The notes under the pieces were generated by a model that was given only the letters and a program-made list of their open reading frames with translations, searched no databases and was not told the DNA's origin. Position numbers and translations under genes: made by a program. From Dermacentor variabilis (lineage: Eukaryota > Arthropoda > Arachnida > Ixodida > Ixodidae): 64,000 bases of DNA. How positions within the stretch are numbered: position 1 is the stretch's first letter; every line of letters begins with the position of its first letter. This document shows, one piece after another, positions 1-9,397 of this stretch. The stretch is taken from contig NC_134569.1 of the NCBI RefSeq assembly GCF_050947875.1, forward strand, positions 190,026,067 through 190,090,066, given 5' to 3'.

Positions 1-1152
1 GACCAGTTGCAGAAGGGGACGAACAGTGGTGAACGAGAGGCGAACGGGACCTACGACCTTGCGGAGACAGGGAGCAGCTGGATCTTAGCGGAGCACTGTC
101 GGCGTTGATGTTCCTAGTCGGCGTATAGGGCAAGAAAGTACGGTTGTCTGGTACTTGGCGGTAGCGACTCGGACACGACCACCGAGGAGGCAACGACCAG
201 TGGTTGCGGCAATGACGGGCGATGTGTCCAATACCGGAACAATTAAAACAGATGGGTTTATCATACGCTGGCGCCAGTCAGCCGCGTTGCTACGGAGTAG
301 CGGAAAGCTTTGCGTCTGGGAGCGAGCGGCCGGAGAAATCTGGTAGGTGTTCTTATGGCGGACCGAGCAGAGAGATGGAATGCCCAAACTTGTTATTTCC
401 TCCCGAAGGACCGCTTGTATAAGGGAGATAGCGGGCACGCTTTCCCGACATTCGGAACGAACTGGAGCCGGAGCCATGGCCTCAAGCTCACGGCGAACGA
501 TGCGCGTGATATCTTCCGGGCCTGTAGGCTGAACGAACCGCGGCGGGTATTCGCAAGATGTCACGGCGGTAATAGGCGAGCGGTCGAAAGTTTGAGCGAC
601 GCGGCGGCCCTTCGCTTGTTTGAAGCGCCGGCACTCCTTTGTAATCGCATCCACAGTGGCACAATCCTTACACATCAGGAGATTGAAGGCATCGTCTGCA
701 ATACCTTTCAGTATGTGACCAATCTTGTCTACCTCGGTCATGTTGTTATCAGCCTTGCGAAAGAGGGCCAGCACATCCTGTGTGTACATGACATAGGATT
801 GTGTGGACACCTGAGCGCGGCACGCAAGTTCCTTTTTTGCTGCCAGCTGACGACCGACAGGTCTGTCAAACCGGTCTCGCATTTTTTCTTTGCAGACATC
901 CCAGCTCGTTAGGTCAGCTTCGTGTGTGTGGTATCATTGCTTCGCAGTTCCTCTTGGATAAAATATCACGTTTGCTAGTATCATTCCTGGATCGCACCTG
1001 TTGTTGTTGTACACTCGCTCGTGCATAGTAAGCCAGTCCTCGACGTCGGCGTTGTCCGTGCCACAAAATGTCCATGGGTCCCGCGGATGAGTGAGGATGA
1101 CCGTTGGCACGGGCTGCTGAGGTGTTGTCGCTTGTGTTGGTTGATTTGTCAT
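1..1152 (-). pseudogene. Gypsy-type retrotransposon gag, broken (element A)
   Basis: Gag capsid/nucleocapsid protein of a Ty3/Gypsy-type LTR retroelement, read on the minus strand from an ATG at 1152-1150. The N-terminal part contains a DPWTFCGTDNADVEDWL-like stretch and the middle a KELACRAQ...MTEVDKIGHILKGI stretch, which resemble arthropod Gypsy gag proteins. A CCHC zinc knuckle (C-x2-C-x4-H-x4-C) is visible at 250-209. Two lesions are seen: an in-frame TGA at 936-934, where the surrounding frame continues on both sides, and a frameshift between about 340 and 260, because the knuckle lies in a different frame from the upstream gag. Pol is not in the window, since the element runs off the left edge. 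It sits directly downstream of its own LTR at 1219-1352. Confidence 0.75.
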
Positions 1153-1218
1153 TGCGGCGGCAGGTAGATGACGTCCGCTGCGAGGTTCCGTGGTTGTACC
1201 CCGAACCTTCCACCAAAA

Positions 1219-1352
1219 TGTTGCAGGAAGAAAGCAGGCCCACGAGTTTAAAATAATGTACATTTACAACTGAGGTATACGGCGTTCAGGCAACTGCCAG
1301 ACTTCGTCTTCCTCTAGTGCAATTCAACTTCTTCCTTCTCGTCACCGTAACA
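1219..1352 (-). repeat. Probable 5' LTR of Gypsy element A (134 bp)
   Basis: On the minus strand this segment begins TGTTACGG (1352-1345) and ends GCAACA at 1219, giving canonical TG...CA termini. It is followed by TTTTGGTGGAAGG, where a tRNA-primer binding site would be expected, and then by gag. The partner LTR lies outside the window, so the length rests on the termini and on gag position only. At about 134 bp it is short for a Gypsy LTR. Confidence 0.5.
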
Positions 1353-1406
1353 ATATAAATCCGTTTTTTTTTATATCAGTATTGAAATTTTTGTCTCGCT
1401 TCTCAG

Positions 1407-1539
1407 GACCACTTCACTAAAGATCAGTTGGAACCGCAAATTTTCCAAGACAGCGGCATTGAAAATTTGAAGCCGGATGCAGTGCCGAACATTTTTGTAC
1501 AAAAGAAGCAGCCTAAATTGAGGAAGCCACCAGCCCGCC
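1407..1539 (+). CDS. Isolated exon encoding the C-terminal half of a THAP zinc-finger domain
   Basis: This is a spliced exon that is not open at its ends. A TTCTCAG acceptor precedes 1407 and a CC|GTATGT donor starts at 1540. The reading frame gives DHFTKDQLEP, then GIENLKPDAVPNIF, then a basic tail (QKKQPKLRKPPARR). THAP domains end with a C-x2-H zinc ligand pair (CSxHF) followed by an L-K-P-x-A-V-P-T-I-F type motif, so the HF and AVPNIF here match the second half of the fold. The preceding Cys would lie in an upstream exon. THAP proteins bind DNA and occur both as host factors and as P-element-type transposases, and I cannot tell which this is. The upstream intron is interrupted by the Gypsy element ending at 1352, so the gene may be disrupted. 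Confidence 0.6.
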
Positions 1540-1669
1540 GTATGTTATTTGAACTCTATTTTTAAGGCAATATTTAACTTATCTTTTAACTTTTAAGGCG
1601 TATTTTTTTAACTCTATTGTAAGGCCATATAAGGCCATTCGAATATATCGTAACACTGCCACGCACACG

Positions 1670-2284
1670 TATTTTATTAATGGTGCATCTGTGACGTCAG
1701 TTACCCCTTACAAGTGTCTCGGCCTTCACATATCGAATAAGCTTTCTTGGCACTAGCGTATTGACTATGTTAATAATAACGCTAACCGCGTGCTTTGTTA
1801 CTTGCGCCGTAATTTTAGCTCTGCCCCTACTTCCGTGAAGCGAACTCTTTAGAAAACTTTAGTTCGCTCCATTCAGAATTCATTCAGGATCCGACTCAGT
1901 CTTCATTAGTTTCTACTCTACAAAGTATTCAAAACCGCTGTGCACGCTTTATCTTATCTAATTATTCTCGCTATGCAAGTATCTCTTCAATGAAACGAAC
2001 TCTTAACCTACTTGATCTTTCGTCACGCGGCAAATGTTCCCGTCTCTCCCTTTTTCAGTTTTTCATTTGAACCCCCTTTTAAAGGAAACCCTTCTTGCCA
2101 CTCCGCCTTATTTTTCGGCCCACACTGATCACAGCCTTAAAGGCTGGTTGCCATTGTGCCATACCAACCGGTACAGTGACTCATTCATCCCTAGGACAAG
2201 CACGACCTGGAATCGCCTTCGTGCATCAATCGCACTCGTCACCGACTCGACCAACTTGAAGACCGCTGTTCAGACTGCCTTTTA
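1670..2284 (+). pseudogene. C-terminal fragment of a CR1/L2-like LINE reverse transcriptase
   Basis: On the plus strand the segment reads through a typical post-RT region. A YKCLGLHIS-type motif near 1710 is followed by a hydrophobic LCYLRRNFSSAP stretch. The final part has YSDSFIPRTSTTWNRL and ends AVQTAF-stop. The S-F-I-P-R-T-x-x-x-W-N-x-L signature near the C-terminus is typical of CR1/L2/Jockey-group LINE ORF2 proteins. Several frameshifts and stops interrupt 1700-2030. No endonuclease or catalytic RT core is present, so this is a 5'-truncated remnant. Its stop codon abuts the terminal inverted repeat of the repeat that begins at 2284. Confidence 0.65.
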
Positions 2285-2403
2285 ACGCGACAGCGTTAAG
2301 GAGCTCGTGTCGCAGAAAAGCTAGTGTCGGCGGCGTTGGCCGTAAGCGAAAAATCCCGGAAGGCAATTCAAAAATAAAAACAACTTGCAAGATGGACTGG
2401 GTG

Positions 2404-2460
2404 GGAATCGAACCAGGGTCTCCAGGGTGGGAGACGGAGACGTAGCTACCACTCAGCCAT
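2404..2460 (-). repeat. tRNA-like pol III promoter segment (A and B boxes)
   Basis: On the minus strand TGGCTGAGTGG (2459-2449) matches the A-box consensus and GGTTCGATTCC (2414-2404) matches the B box, with tRNA-like spacing. The acceptor stem is not complementary, so I call this SINE-like sequence rather than a tRNA gene. Confidence 0.55.
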
Positions 2461-2463
2461 GCG

Positions 2464-3554
2464 TTTTTTTTTTCTTTCATGGTATTTATTATAGTTGCAT
2501 TCAACCATTCAACCAGACGTTCACCAGTTCTGCATAGTCAGAGAATGGAGGGCACAATGAAAGTCACGCACAGAAAAGGTAGCGTTCATATTGTGAGTAG
2601 AAACGTTCGTGTCACTTTAGAAGGGTGGCAAGGATAAGCACCTCAACAAAATAGGGTGCCAGTCCGGTTGTACACCGAGTCCATCATAAACCTGCTTTAG
2701 GTGTAGTGTCATTTGGATGAAATTTGCCCTTGTAGGTACAACCGTTTCGGCGTTGCGGTCCATCATTCGCGTTTTCCACAAACTGTGCATTCCCATTACA
2801 AAAAACATATCGAAAGGCGCACTATTATCACAGGTTGGTAGCAGGTATCGCACAGTATGAGCGTTAATCTCAAAGTCTTTCTTTAAAAGTCCGTTGGAGG
2901 ACATCCCAAAATAGGATGGCGTCGGTGCAGCTAATAAAACAATGTTCAATTGTCTCTGGTACATCACAAAGGCGACAGTTAACAGAAGAGACAAAGATAC
3001 CCTTTTTTTGTAGCCATGTTTTAACCGGTATGGTTTCACTATGAACTTTATAAAAGAATGTTTTGCAGCAAGGGGATAAATACATTTTGCGAACTCGCTT
3101 TAGCACATCGTGGCCTGGCAATTTAATGTACATTGATCGGTAAAGTGGAGGCGGAAATAGCATGGATAGTAAGTCTCTGTACAACGTTTTGCGCGACACA
3201 GAATACAAGTATTCAGTGGAAAACCGAACTGTCAAGAAACGAACCGCCAAGTAAACTTCTTGCATGAACCCCCACAAGCATAAGCGCGAAGAAAAACTTG
3301 AAGAAACAACTAAATCAGGTAACACATTAACAAGTGTGACTTGCATGTATGAACGAATTACAGGATGGGAAGTATCGCGAAAATAGAAGAAACGAGACAC
3401 TATTTGCCGCACATAAAGATGTACTAAGCCCAGCCCACCTTCACTAACAGGCCTAAAGATATTATCGCGCCTCATGGGCTCAAAAGTTGAAGACCATACG
3501 AAGGTTGCAAAGATACGGTGAAAGCGTTGGATGTATAGCCTAGCACAATGGATA
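2464..3554 (-). pseudogene. 5'-truncated L1/Tx1-like LINE (C-terminal domain only)
   Basis: Minus-strand coding sequence from about 3554 down to 2617. It contains FVWSS...FRPVSEGGLGLVHL and, further on, a zinc-ribbon-like region CRLCDVPETIEHCFISCTDAILFWDVL. Both are typical of the region after the RT domain in L1/Tx1-type LINEs (zf-RVT-like). A one-base frameshift lies in an A-rich run at about 2878-2887: upstream of it the frame reads FWDVLQRTFK, and the continuation (FEINAHTVRYL...MGMHSLWKTRMMDRNAE) is in the next frame. A poly(A) tail, seen as a T run at 2464-2473 on the plus strand, marks the 3' end. The insertion is flanked by a 16-bp direct repeat (2450-2465 and 3555-3570), the hallmark of target-primed reverse transcription. 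Confidence 0.75.
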
Positions 3555-4079
3555 CACTCAGCCATGCGTTCGATGGCTCAAACGGGACAAAAGCGCCTCT
3601 AGTAAATGCGGTGTTGCCAGAAACGTGCCGTAGAAAATTATTCTGCGCTGTATATCGGCAATTACGAGCCTGTAAATTACAGAAGTCGCAGTTAAACGAA
3701 TAGCGAAGTACGTTTCCGCTACATTTCTTCTGCGCTTGGTGCACACGCAGATCCATCTTGCGGCAAACACAGAAGACCCCCTCCTCGCATGTACGGCGCT
3801 GCCCCGGCAGGTTTCGCGCCACTCGCCCGCTTCTCCTCTTCGTCTCGTCAAGAGCAAGCCAAGCGAATGAGTGGGCGGTGCGAACGGGGTGCGATAACGC
3901 TATCGCGTTCCGCTCTTGAAGGGGAAGCTTAAGCGTCCTCCAAATTTTTGTTCGTATTTTGTTTTAATACTTTTCACTTGTATTTTTACTGCATTACTTT
4001 TGTTTTCGACTCCACTCCTTTCTGCAACGCGTTTGGGCCTTGAAAAAACGTGCAAGAAATGAATTAATAAATAAAAGGG

Positions 4080-4934
4080 TCAAGTGAAACCTGGTTTGCA
4101 TAGAATAGGGTCAGCAGAGATTCTGTGCACCAGATCACGGTAGACTCACATTCCTCATCCCCCCGAAATGGAACTTCTTTCTGTGTTAGGCGTGTGAGTC
4201 GTCTTGTTTTTATTGCAAACTCTTTTATAAAAGGTCTGAAATGTCACGCTAATCCCAATAACACACGCAATGAGTGGACGTCATATAGTTTGACCAGTTG
4301 GGATATCCTCTCGGCGGACTCTTGTTTCGTGGTTTTGGTAGTACCATCAACCACTCTTCCAACAAACACAATTTTCTTTGAAAGAATGCACTTTTCTCAA
4401 AATTGACCTTGAGGTGTGCCAAGCTCAAGGCATTTTAATACATGAGATAGGTGTTCGTGATGCTCAGCCTCTATTTTGGAGAAGACGATAATATCGTCTA
4501 TGTACATGTTACAGAAGACACCTAGGAAAGGCTTCAGGACTTTGTTCATAACCTTCTGGAACCATGCTGGCGAGTTTTTCCAGCCGAAAGGAAGCCGGTA
4601 ATACCGGCACAGATCGAAGGGCGTGATAAAAGCAGCGCACATGTTCGTTTCTTCGGTTAGCGAGATCTGCCAGGAACCTTTGCACAAGTCAATATGTGAA
4701 AAATTTCGGCAACCACCTGTGTCATCTATAATCGTGTCTATCTTCGGCATGGGAAATGGCATAAGTTCTGTCTGGCGATTGAGAACCCTGCAATCTGTGC
4801 ACAGTCTGAGAGTTCCATCTTCCTTCGGCGCAATTGTTATTATGGGAGAGGCGAAGGGTGGAAGATCGGATTATATCGGCGTCTAGGATCTCCTGCAAGT
4901 CTTTCTTCAACCATATGTTGCGCTCTCTTGACAT
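4080..4934 (-). pseudogene. Gypsy-type reverse transcriptase, broken (element B)
   Basis: RNA-dependent DNA polymerase of a Ty3/Gypsy-type element, minus strand. The N-terminal fingers region (4934-4722) is in a different frame from the palm (4762-4397). The palm carries FSHIDLCKGSWQI, FGWKNSPAWFQ and the catalytic CNMYIDDIIVFS box with both aspartates. The thumb/connection region continues through 4396-4100 (FEKSAFF..., LLGL, FRPFIKEFA, RLTQKEVPF) with a stop and frame changes, and homology fades near 4080. No RNase H or integrase follows, so the 3' half and 3' LTR are missing. It belongs with the protease and gag remnants immediately upstream on the same strand. Confidence 0.8.
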
Positions 4935-5160
4935 GTTATAAGGTGATTTTCGGATGACGGTCTTGTCAGTTTGAAAGGCACCTGGTGTGACTTCATCGTT
5001 TGTAGATAGCTTCCTATGGATACCAGTTCAGGGTAGGTCGTTGCAATATCTTCCGCGCACTTGACTACTCGCAGGTAACCTTATTGCCAGGCTGTGCCTC
5101 TCCCCTTGATAGCCCTTCCACTAAAACCGAATCGTCCCAGTATACGTAGATTTTTAGTTT

Positions 5161-5472
5161 CTATATATCTAGTCTGGATAGCAGAAAATCGTACGTCACC
5201 CTCTTTGTCACCAGTACTTCACTCTCTATTTCATGACGTTGGAGCCCGATGTTTACTGACGCCCACTGATTATGCATTTTCACATTTCTATCGTAACCTT
5301 GCACCCGCAGTACTCTTCCACTATGCAAGTGGCTTGCATCTACCAGCTTGACATTTATTATTGACACAGAAACACCGCTGTCAGCCAAAGCCATCACATG
5401 TCTGTTTCCCACTTTGACAAGAATGTGAAGTAGGCTAGAGCAAGTTAAATAAACAGTCTCAGTTGTCGTCAT
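5161..5472 (-). pseudogene. Retropepsin-like protease domain of Gypsy element B
   Basis: Aspartic protease that would process the Gag-Pol polyprotein. The segment has ALADSGVSVSIIN, where a D-S-G triad occupies the usual retropepsin D-[ST]-G position, followed by a hydrophobic strand and a C-terminal YDFLLSRLDI stretch resembling the I-L-G-x-D region. It lies between gag and RT in the usual order and about 230 bp upstream of the RT fingers. The connection to RT is interrupted, so I treat it as part of a dead element. Confidence 0.6.
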
Positions 5473-5590
5473 CGGCTCGGACTGATCGCCCTTCTTTTTT
5501 AGTTTTTTTTGTCGTCGAAAACTCTTCAGCGGCTGAAAGTAGGGGGACAGGGTAGCTGTCGACGGTATTCACTCAACCTCTGGGAGCGCG

Positions 5591-6583
5591 CTAACCCAAG
5601 TTCTCTGTGCTGCCTGCAAGGTGGCTCGGCTCTCGCTGATTACGGCTTGACCAATCTGCGCCAGTCCGTCTGAAGCGACTGCTTGAGTTGGCGGTGATGT
5701 TTTTTTCTGAAGTAGATGGTATGTCCTGAAGGCACTCCAGGAGCCCGTCCATAGTTTTAGGTGATCGTATTTGCATTGGCTTCAGGACTTCCGCGTGCAG
5801 TCCGTGCATTATTGGTGCTACTATGGCAGAAGGAAGCATAGGCTCGGCCAGCTTTAAAAGGCGGCGTTTTTCAAATAAATTCTCGACGAGGGAGCCCTGC
5901 ATGAATTTGAAATTAAGCGCGGCGTCCCATCTTTGCAGTGGGTTGCTCCGGAATGTCGTCAAGAATTTCGCCTTCCACTGGTTCCAAGAATTACCAGCTT
6001 CTTCAATAATGTGCAGATCGTACCACTTCCGTGCAACACCTCTTAAGTACCTACGCATGTTAGTAATTTTGTCCTCATTAAAGTACCAGTTGTTCTTCCC
6101 AGCGGTATATTCATAGAATTCAAGTCAACTTTCTGGACTTGAAGACAAGCCGTCGAACGCATCGGGTTCTACAAATTTAGTCGCCGGCTTTTCAGCGTTT
6201 AGAGAGCTTATAAGCGATGTCACCAGTTCGTTTTGTCGCGCAATCTGTTCTTGCTGTAGCTGATGAGCTTTCAAAACGAGGCTCACCTCTTCCGTCGAAG
6301 CCCGTGATCATGAGTCCTTTCCACGCATCGGTTGAAGAACTAATTCGTCGAAGATCGCCATTCGCAAGTGCACTTTCACAGCACCCTTCCGACGTAGTTC
6401 GGCAATGTCCACGGAAGCCTTCTCTAAAATCAGGTTCACGAGTTCTGACGAGTTGAGTTCGCTATGTAGTTCCACCGCTGGTTCATCTTGAGCTTGATAT
6501 TTCGAAAACATGATGTTCTCTGCGCAGGTCTCTTCAAGGAAAAATGTCACCCAGCTGTTGGAGTCGGTTGTCGGCTGCGCCAA
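5591..6583 (-). pseudogene. Gypsy element B gag remnants
   Basis: Two blocks on the minus strand. At 6583-6308 the N-terminal gag begins MAQPTTDSNSWV and continues to FDELVLQPM. At 6058-5591 the central capsid-like part has MRRYLRGVARKWYDLHIIEEAGNSW, then FLTTFR, and LLKLAEPMLPSAIVAPIMHGL, which fits the Retrotrans_gag pattern (YL.G.A..W....W..F...F...F). The two are separated by sequence with stops. No zinc knuckle is visible before the protease. The first codons lie just after the putative LTR and primer-binding region at 6589. Confidence 0.6.
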
Positions 6584-6588
6584 AATAA

Positions 6589-6707
6589 TGTAGCGTTCCT
6601 AGTTAAAGGACACAATAGACGTAAAGCATTGCTGTGGAACTGGCGTCCATCTTGTGTACCTTTATTCTAACCTTATTCTCCTCTTCACCTGTACCCAGGT
6701 TCTTACA
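6589..6707 (-). repeat. Probable 5' LTR of Gypsy element B (about 119 bp)
   Basis: On the minus strand it starts TGTAAG at 6707 and ends CTACA at 6589 (TGTA...TACA termini). It contains AATAAAGG (near 6664-6657), usable as a polyadenylation signal. It is followed by TTATTTTGGCGCAGCC and the gag start. Only one copy is present, so the boundaries rest on termini and context. Confidence 0.45.
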
Positions 6708-9390
6708 CTTCATGTTCTATTCGAAGGCTGATACCGCTTCATTTCTAATTGACCGCACCTAATTGACTCTTTGTTTGACCGCTGGACATATTTCAAGGGC
6801 CCAGGGTACGAACCACCTTCAAGTCCCTATCAGCTTGCAAACGGGGAACTCGGATGAAGCGTTGTCTAGCAGATAGACTTTCAATTTTCATAAGGATTTC
6901 TTTATTGGAATTCCTTAACATGAGGTGAAAGCTGACTAATAAGCATTTACACATTCTGTATTAAGACCTCCTGTTAATATAAGGCAGCGGTCTTTCACAG
7001 CGTCCTAAATTGAAAAGTAAGTTATGAAAAATCATTTGTTGTGGTAAATGTGTAAACGCACACGCCCATCAAAGTCCTAGTTCCCCATTTCCCAGTATTC
7101 ACTCAATGAAGATGTAGCACATATGTGCTGTCGAGTTGTAGTGATGTGAAGCTCAAGGCAGTTCCAGAAAAGTGAGTCGCCAATATAACTCATTATAAGG
7201 CGACCTTGTGCTGGCAAAGAAAATAACACTCAAAGCACAACGATGGCTGCGCGCAATGTAGTGCTTCTTCTGAATCTGATCTTCGGATCAAGGCGTCGTT
7301 TCGTCAGATTGGAATGATCCTACATTGCAGCATAATCTCGGGTCCTCAGATGTGATGTAGAATGTCCGCCAGTATTCGCTTCACGCGCGCTACCTGACAA
7401 GATAACGTGGTTTCGCTATTGAATCCGTGCCAACATACTGGATGTTAGAAACACATGCAGGCGCGTCTTGATCTAACCGATAATTTTGGAACAGTGGTTA
7501 CACGCTATAGAACTAACGCCCCCCCCCCCCCCCCCATATAAAGGTAGTGTGCAGTTGCTTAGAATATTAGCTGAAAGATAGTGCTCGTGGTGAAAAGGGC
7601 CCCCAAGACATCACATAGCGGCACCGACATACCAAAAATTCAAGAGCTACACTTTCAAATTACTAGTATTTATCAAATGAGTATTTCGTGGTTCAGTGTC
7701 GCCCTGTAGTGCAGCGGTCAGTTCCACCACGGGTACTGTGTCGGATATAATATTTGATGTCAGCATTAATTGTCACAAAATCACAGTATTTTTTTCAAGT
7801 CTTAACATTAGACAGCCAAAATATATGCAGCGAAACCCTCACCTTCATATTTCAGTACTGTTCGCTGTAACGTACATGTCCACGCTGAATGATATGTTAC
7901 AAAGTACTGAAAATGTACACCCGGCCACAAAATATTACGTATCATGAAATTTGAGAAAAAGCGGAATATATCTGCAAACCTCACAACGCAGCCTGATATT
8001 TGAATGTCGGGCATCGGCTAGACTATGTTAAGAACATTTTCTTATGCAGTTCTACAGGCTACTTCTGCAGGCTGCTTGGAAATTGAACGTCTTATGCGAT
8101 CCCGTGGTCCGTACACTTTTGTGGCCGGGTGTACCTAATGCTTTCTCCCAGGCAGCTATTTTTATTCCTGATGCCAGCAAATCGAGCCTCATGCCACCAA
8201 TGGTCAGAAATCTGATCGGGAGCGCTCACAACGTTCTCGCGCACCATGTGATATACCGTGGCGCTGACGTGCTTCTTGTACAACGTAGGAGAATCGCTTA
8301 TAAACGCACAAGTGCACGATTTGGGCACATGCGTTTAAGCTGACGAACTTGATTTGCGCCATGAAAACCTGTCCAAGCTTTCACACTAGCTTTATAAGAA
8401 GCCTACAGCACCATAGATATGCCGGCTGCTTTTCACGGCACCAAACCAAACTATACACCAATACAAGCATTGGTGACATCTTATCATTCGTGTGTTCACA
8501 TTGGCAACCTCTAGATGCGGAGTAAGTTGAGTTGTGTGCGTAATTAATAAAGCTACGTTAAATAAATTTTCAGCAATTGATCTTAGGTGGCTAAAGCAAA
8601 TGAGCAGTTCGGAGCCCGTCGTCGAAGTTATACAGCCGAGCGAAGAACGTTCGATTAAACATGCTTCTGTAAGAGGCATACGAGCAAATATTTTCCCAGT
8701 AAACGCTCTTGGAAAGCATAACTGGCGCAGGAAAAGGACACCTCTAAAGTCGCAGAACAGAGCTCCAGGACTGGACTTGGTACCAAGGAGGAACCACACA
8801 CACCCTGCGCCAACAACTTGAATCGCTGCTTCTGTGATGATGAACCAGCTAGCCCGTAGACAATCCTTGCAAACCTCTAAAGTCAACCTGACCGCACCTA
8901 GCCTTTTGTGATGCTGTCATGAATAGTATAGCCCCGTGAGCATGTTGCTTTTGGCTAGTCCACATTCCATTTTATTCACGCTGTTTTTTCGAAGGCAAGC
9001 AGATTAATGTTTTGGGGCGCGATCGGAGATATTTTGTTCGATACGCGTTCTCTTCAGTTGCTGCAACGTCACGAATTGGTAGTATGCAAAATTTGTGACA
9101 AGGGGACGGAGAGAGCAGCCAATCAGCAAGCGATGAACTCCCCGGACGTTGCGTTGCCTCGTCTGTAGTCTGCTTGGGGACCATATACTATAAACCGAAA
9201 TGGTTTTCGCTTTCTAATAAATCAAATGTCTGTATGAAAAAAATTTATTTTTATTCTCAAGCTTAAACACGTTCTCAAATAGTAATGTGTACGACTATTA
9301 CAATTTATTAGAATCAGTTTTTCTGCAAGGTCGCTAGGTGGTGTTGCGCACGGCGCGAGAAAAAAAGAAGAGCGGTCTACTAGGCGCACT
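6708..9390. other. No recognisable gene
   Basis: AT-rich sequence with no coding similarity that I recognise. It holds a C17 homopolymer at 7519-7535 and an 18-bp perfect inverted repeat (7915-7932 and 8117-8134). Open frames around 8392-8886 on both strands lack motifs, repeats or splice signals that would support a gene. Confidence 0.5.
7915..8134. repeat. 18-bp perfect inverted repeat, 184-bp spacer
   Basis: GTACACCCGGCCACAAAA at 7915-7932 is exactly reverse-complemented at 8117-8134. The spacer shows no coding content. It could be the ends of a short nonautonomous element, but no target duplication is evident next to the arms. Confidence 0.6.
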
Positions 9391-9397
9391 TTTCAAG

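Larger units (their letters stand above)
2284..3909. repeat. MITE-like interspersed repeat with internal tRNA-like segment, split by a LINE
   Basis: The left end has AACGCGACAGCGTT (2284-2297) and the right end AACGCTATCGCGTT (3896-3909). These are inverted copies with one mismatch. Between them lies a segment with RNA polymerase III box-like motifs (2404-2459) and a GC-rich right half (3569-3895). A LINE occupies 2464-3554. Without that insertion the unit would be about 0.5 kb. I recall similar sequence as common in hard-tick genomes, but I could not check this. No target duplication of the outer unit was identified. Confidence 0.5.

Noticed and set aside
2404..2460. A tRNA gene
   Set aside because: Pol III boxes are present, but no cloverleaf with paired acceptor stem was found and it sits within an interspersed repeat.
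8392..8886. Overlapping long open frames on both strands (minus 8392-8886, plus 8534-8821)
   Set aside because: No motif, signal, splice context or homologous family that I can name, and overlapping frames on both strands are expected by chance at this length.
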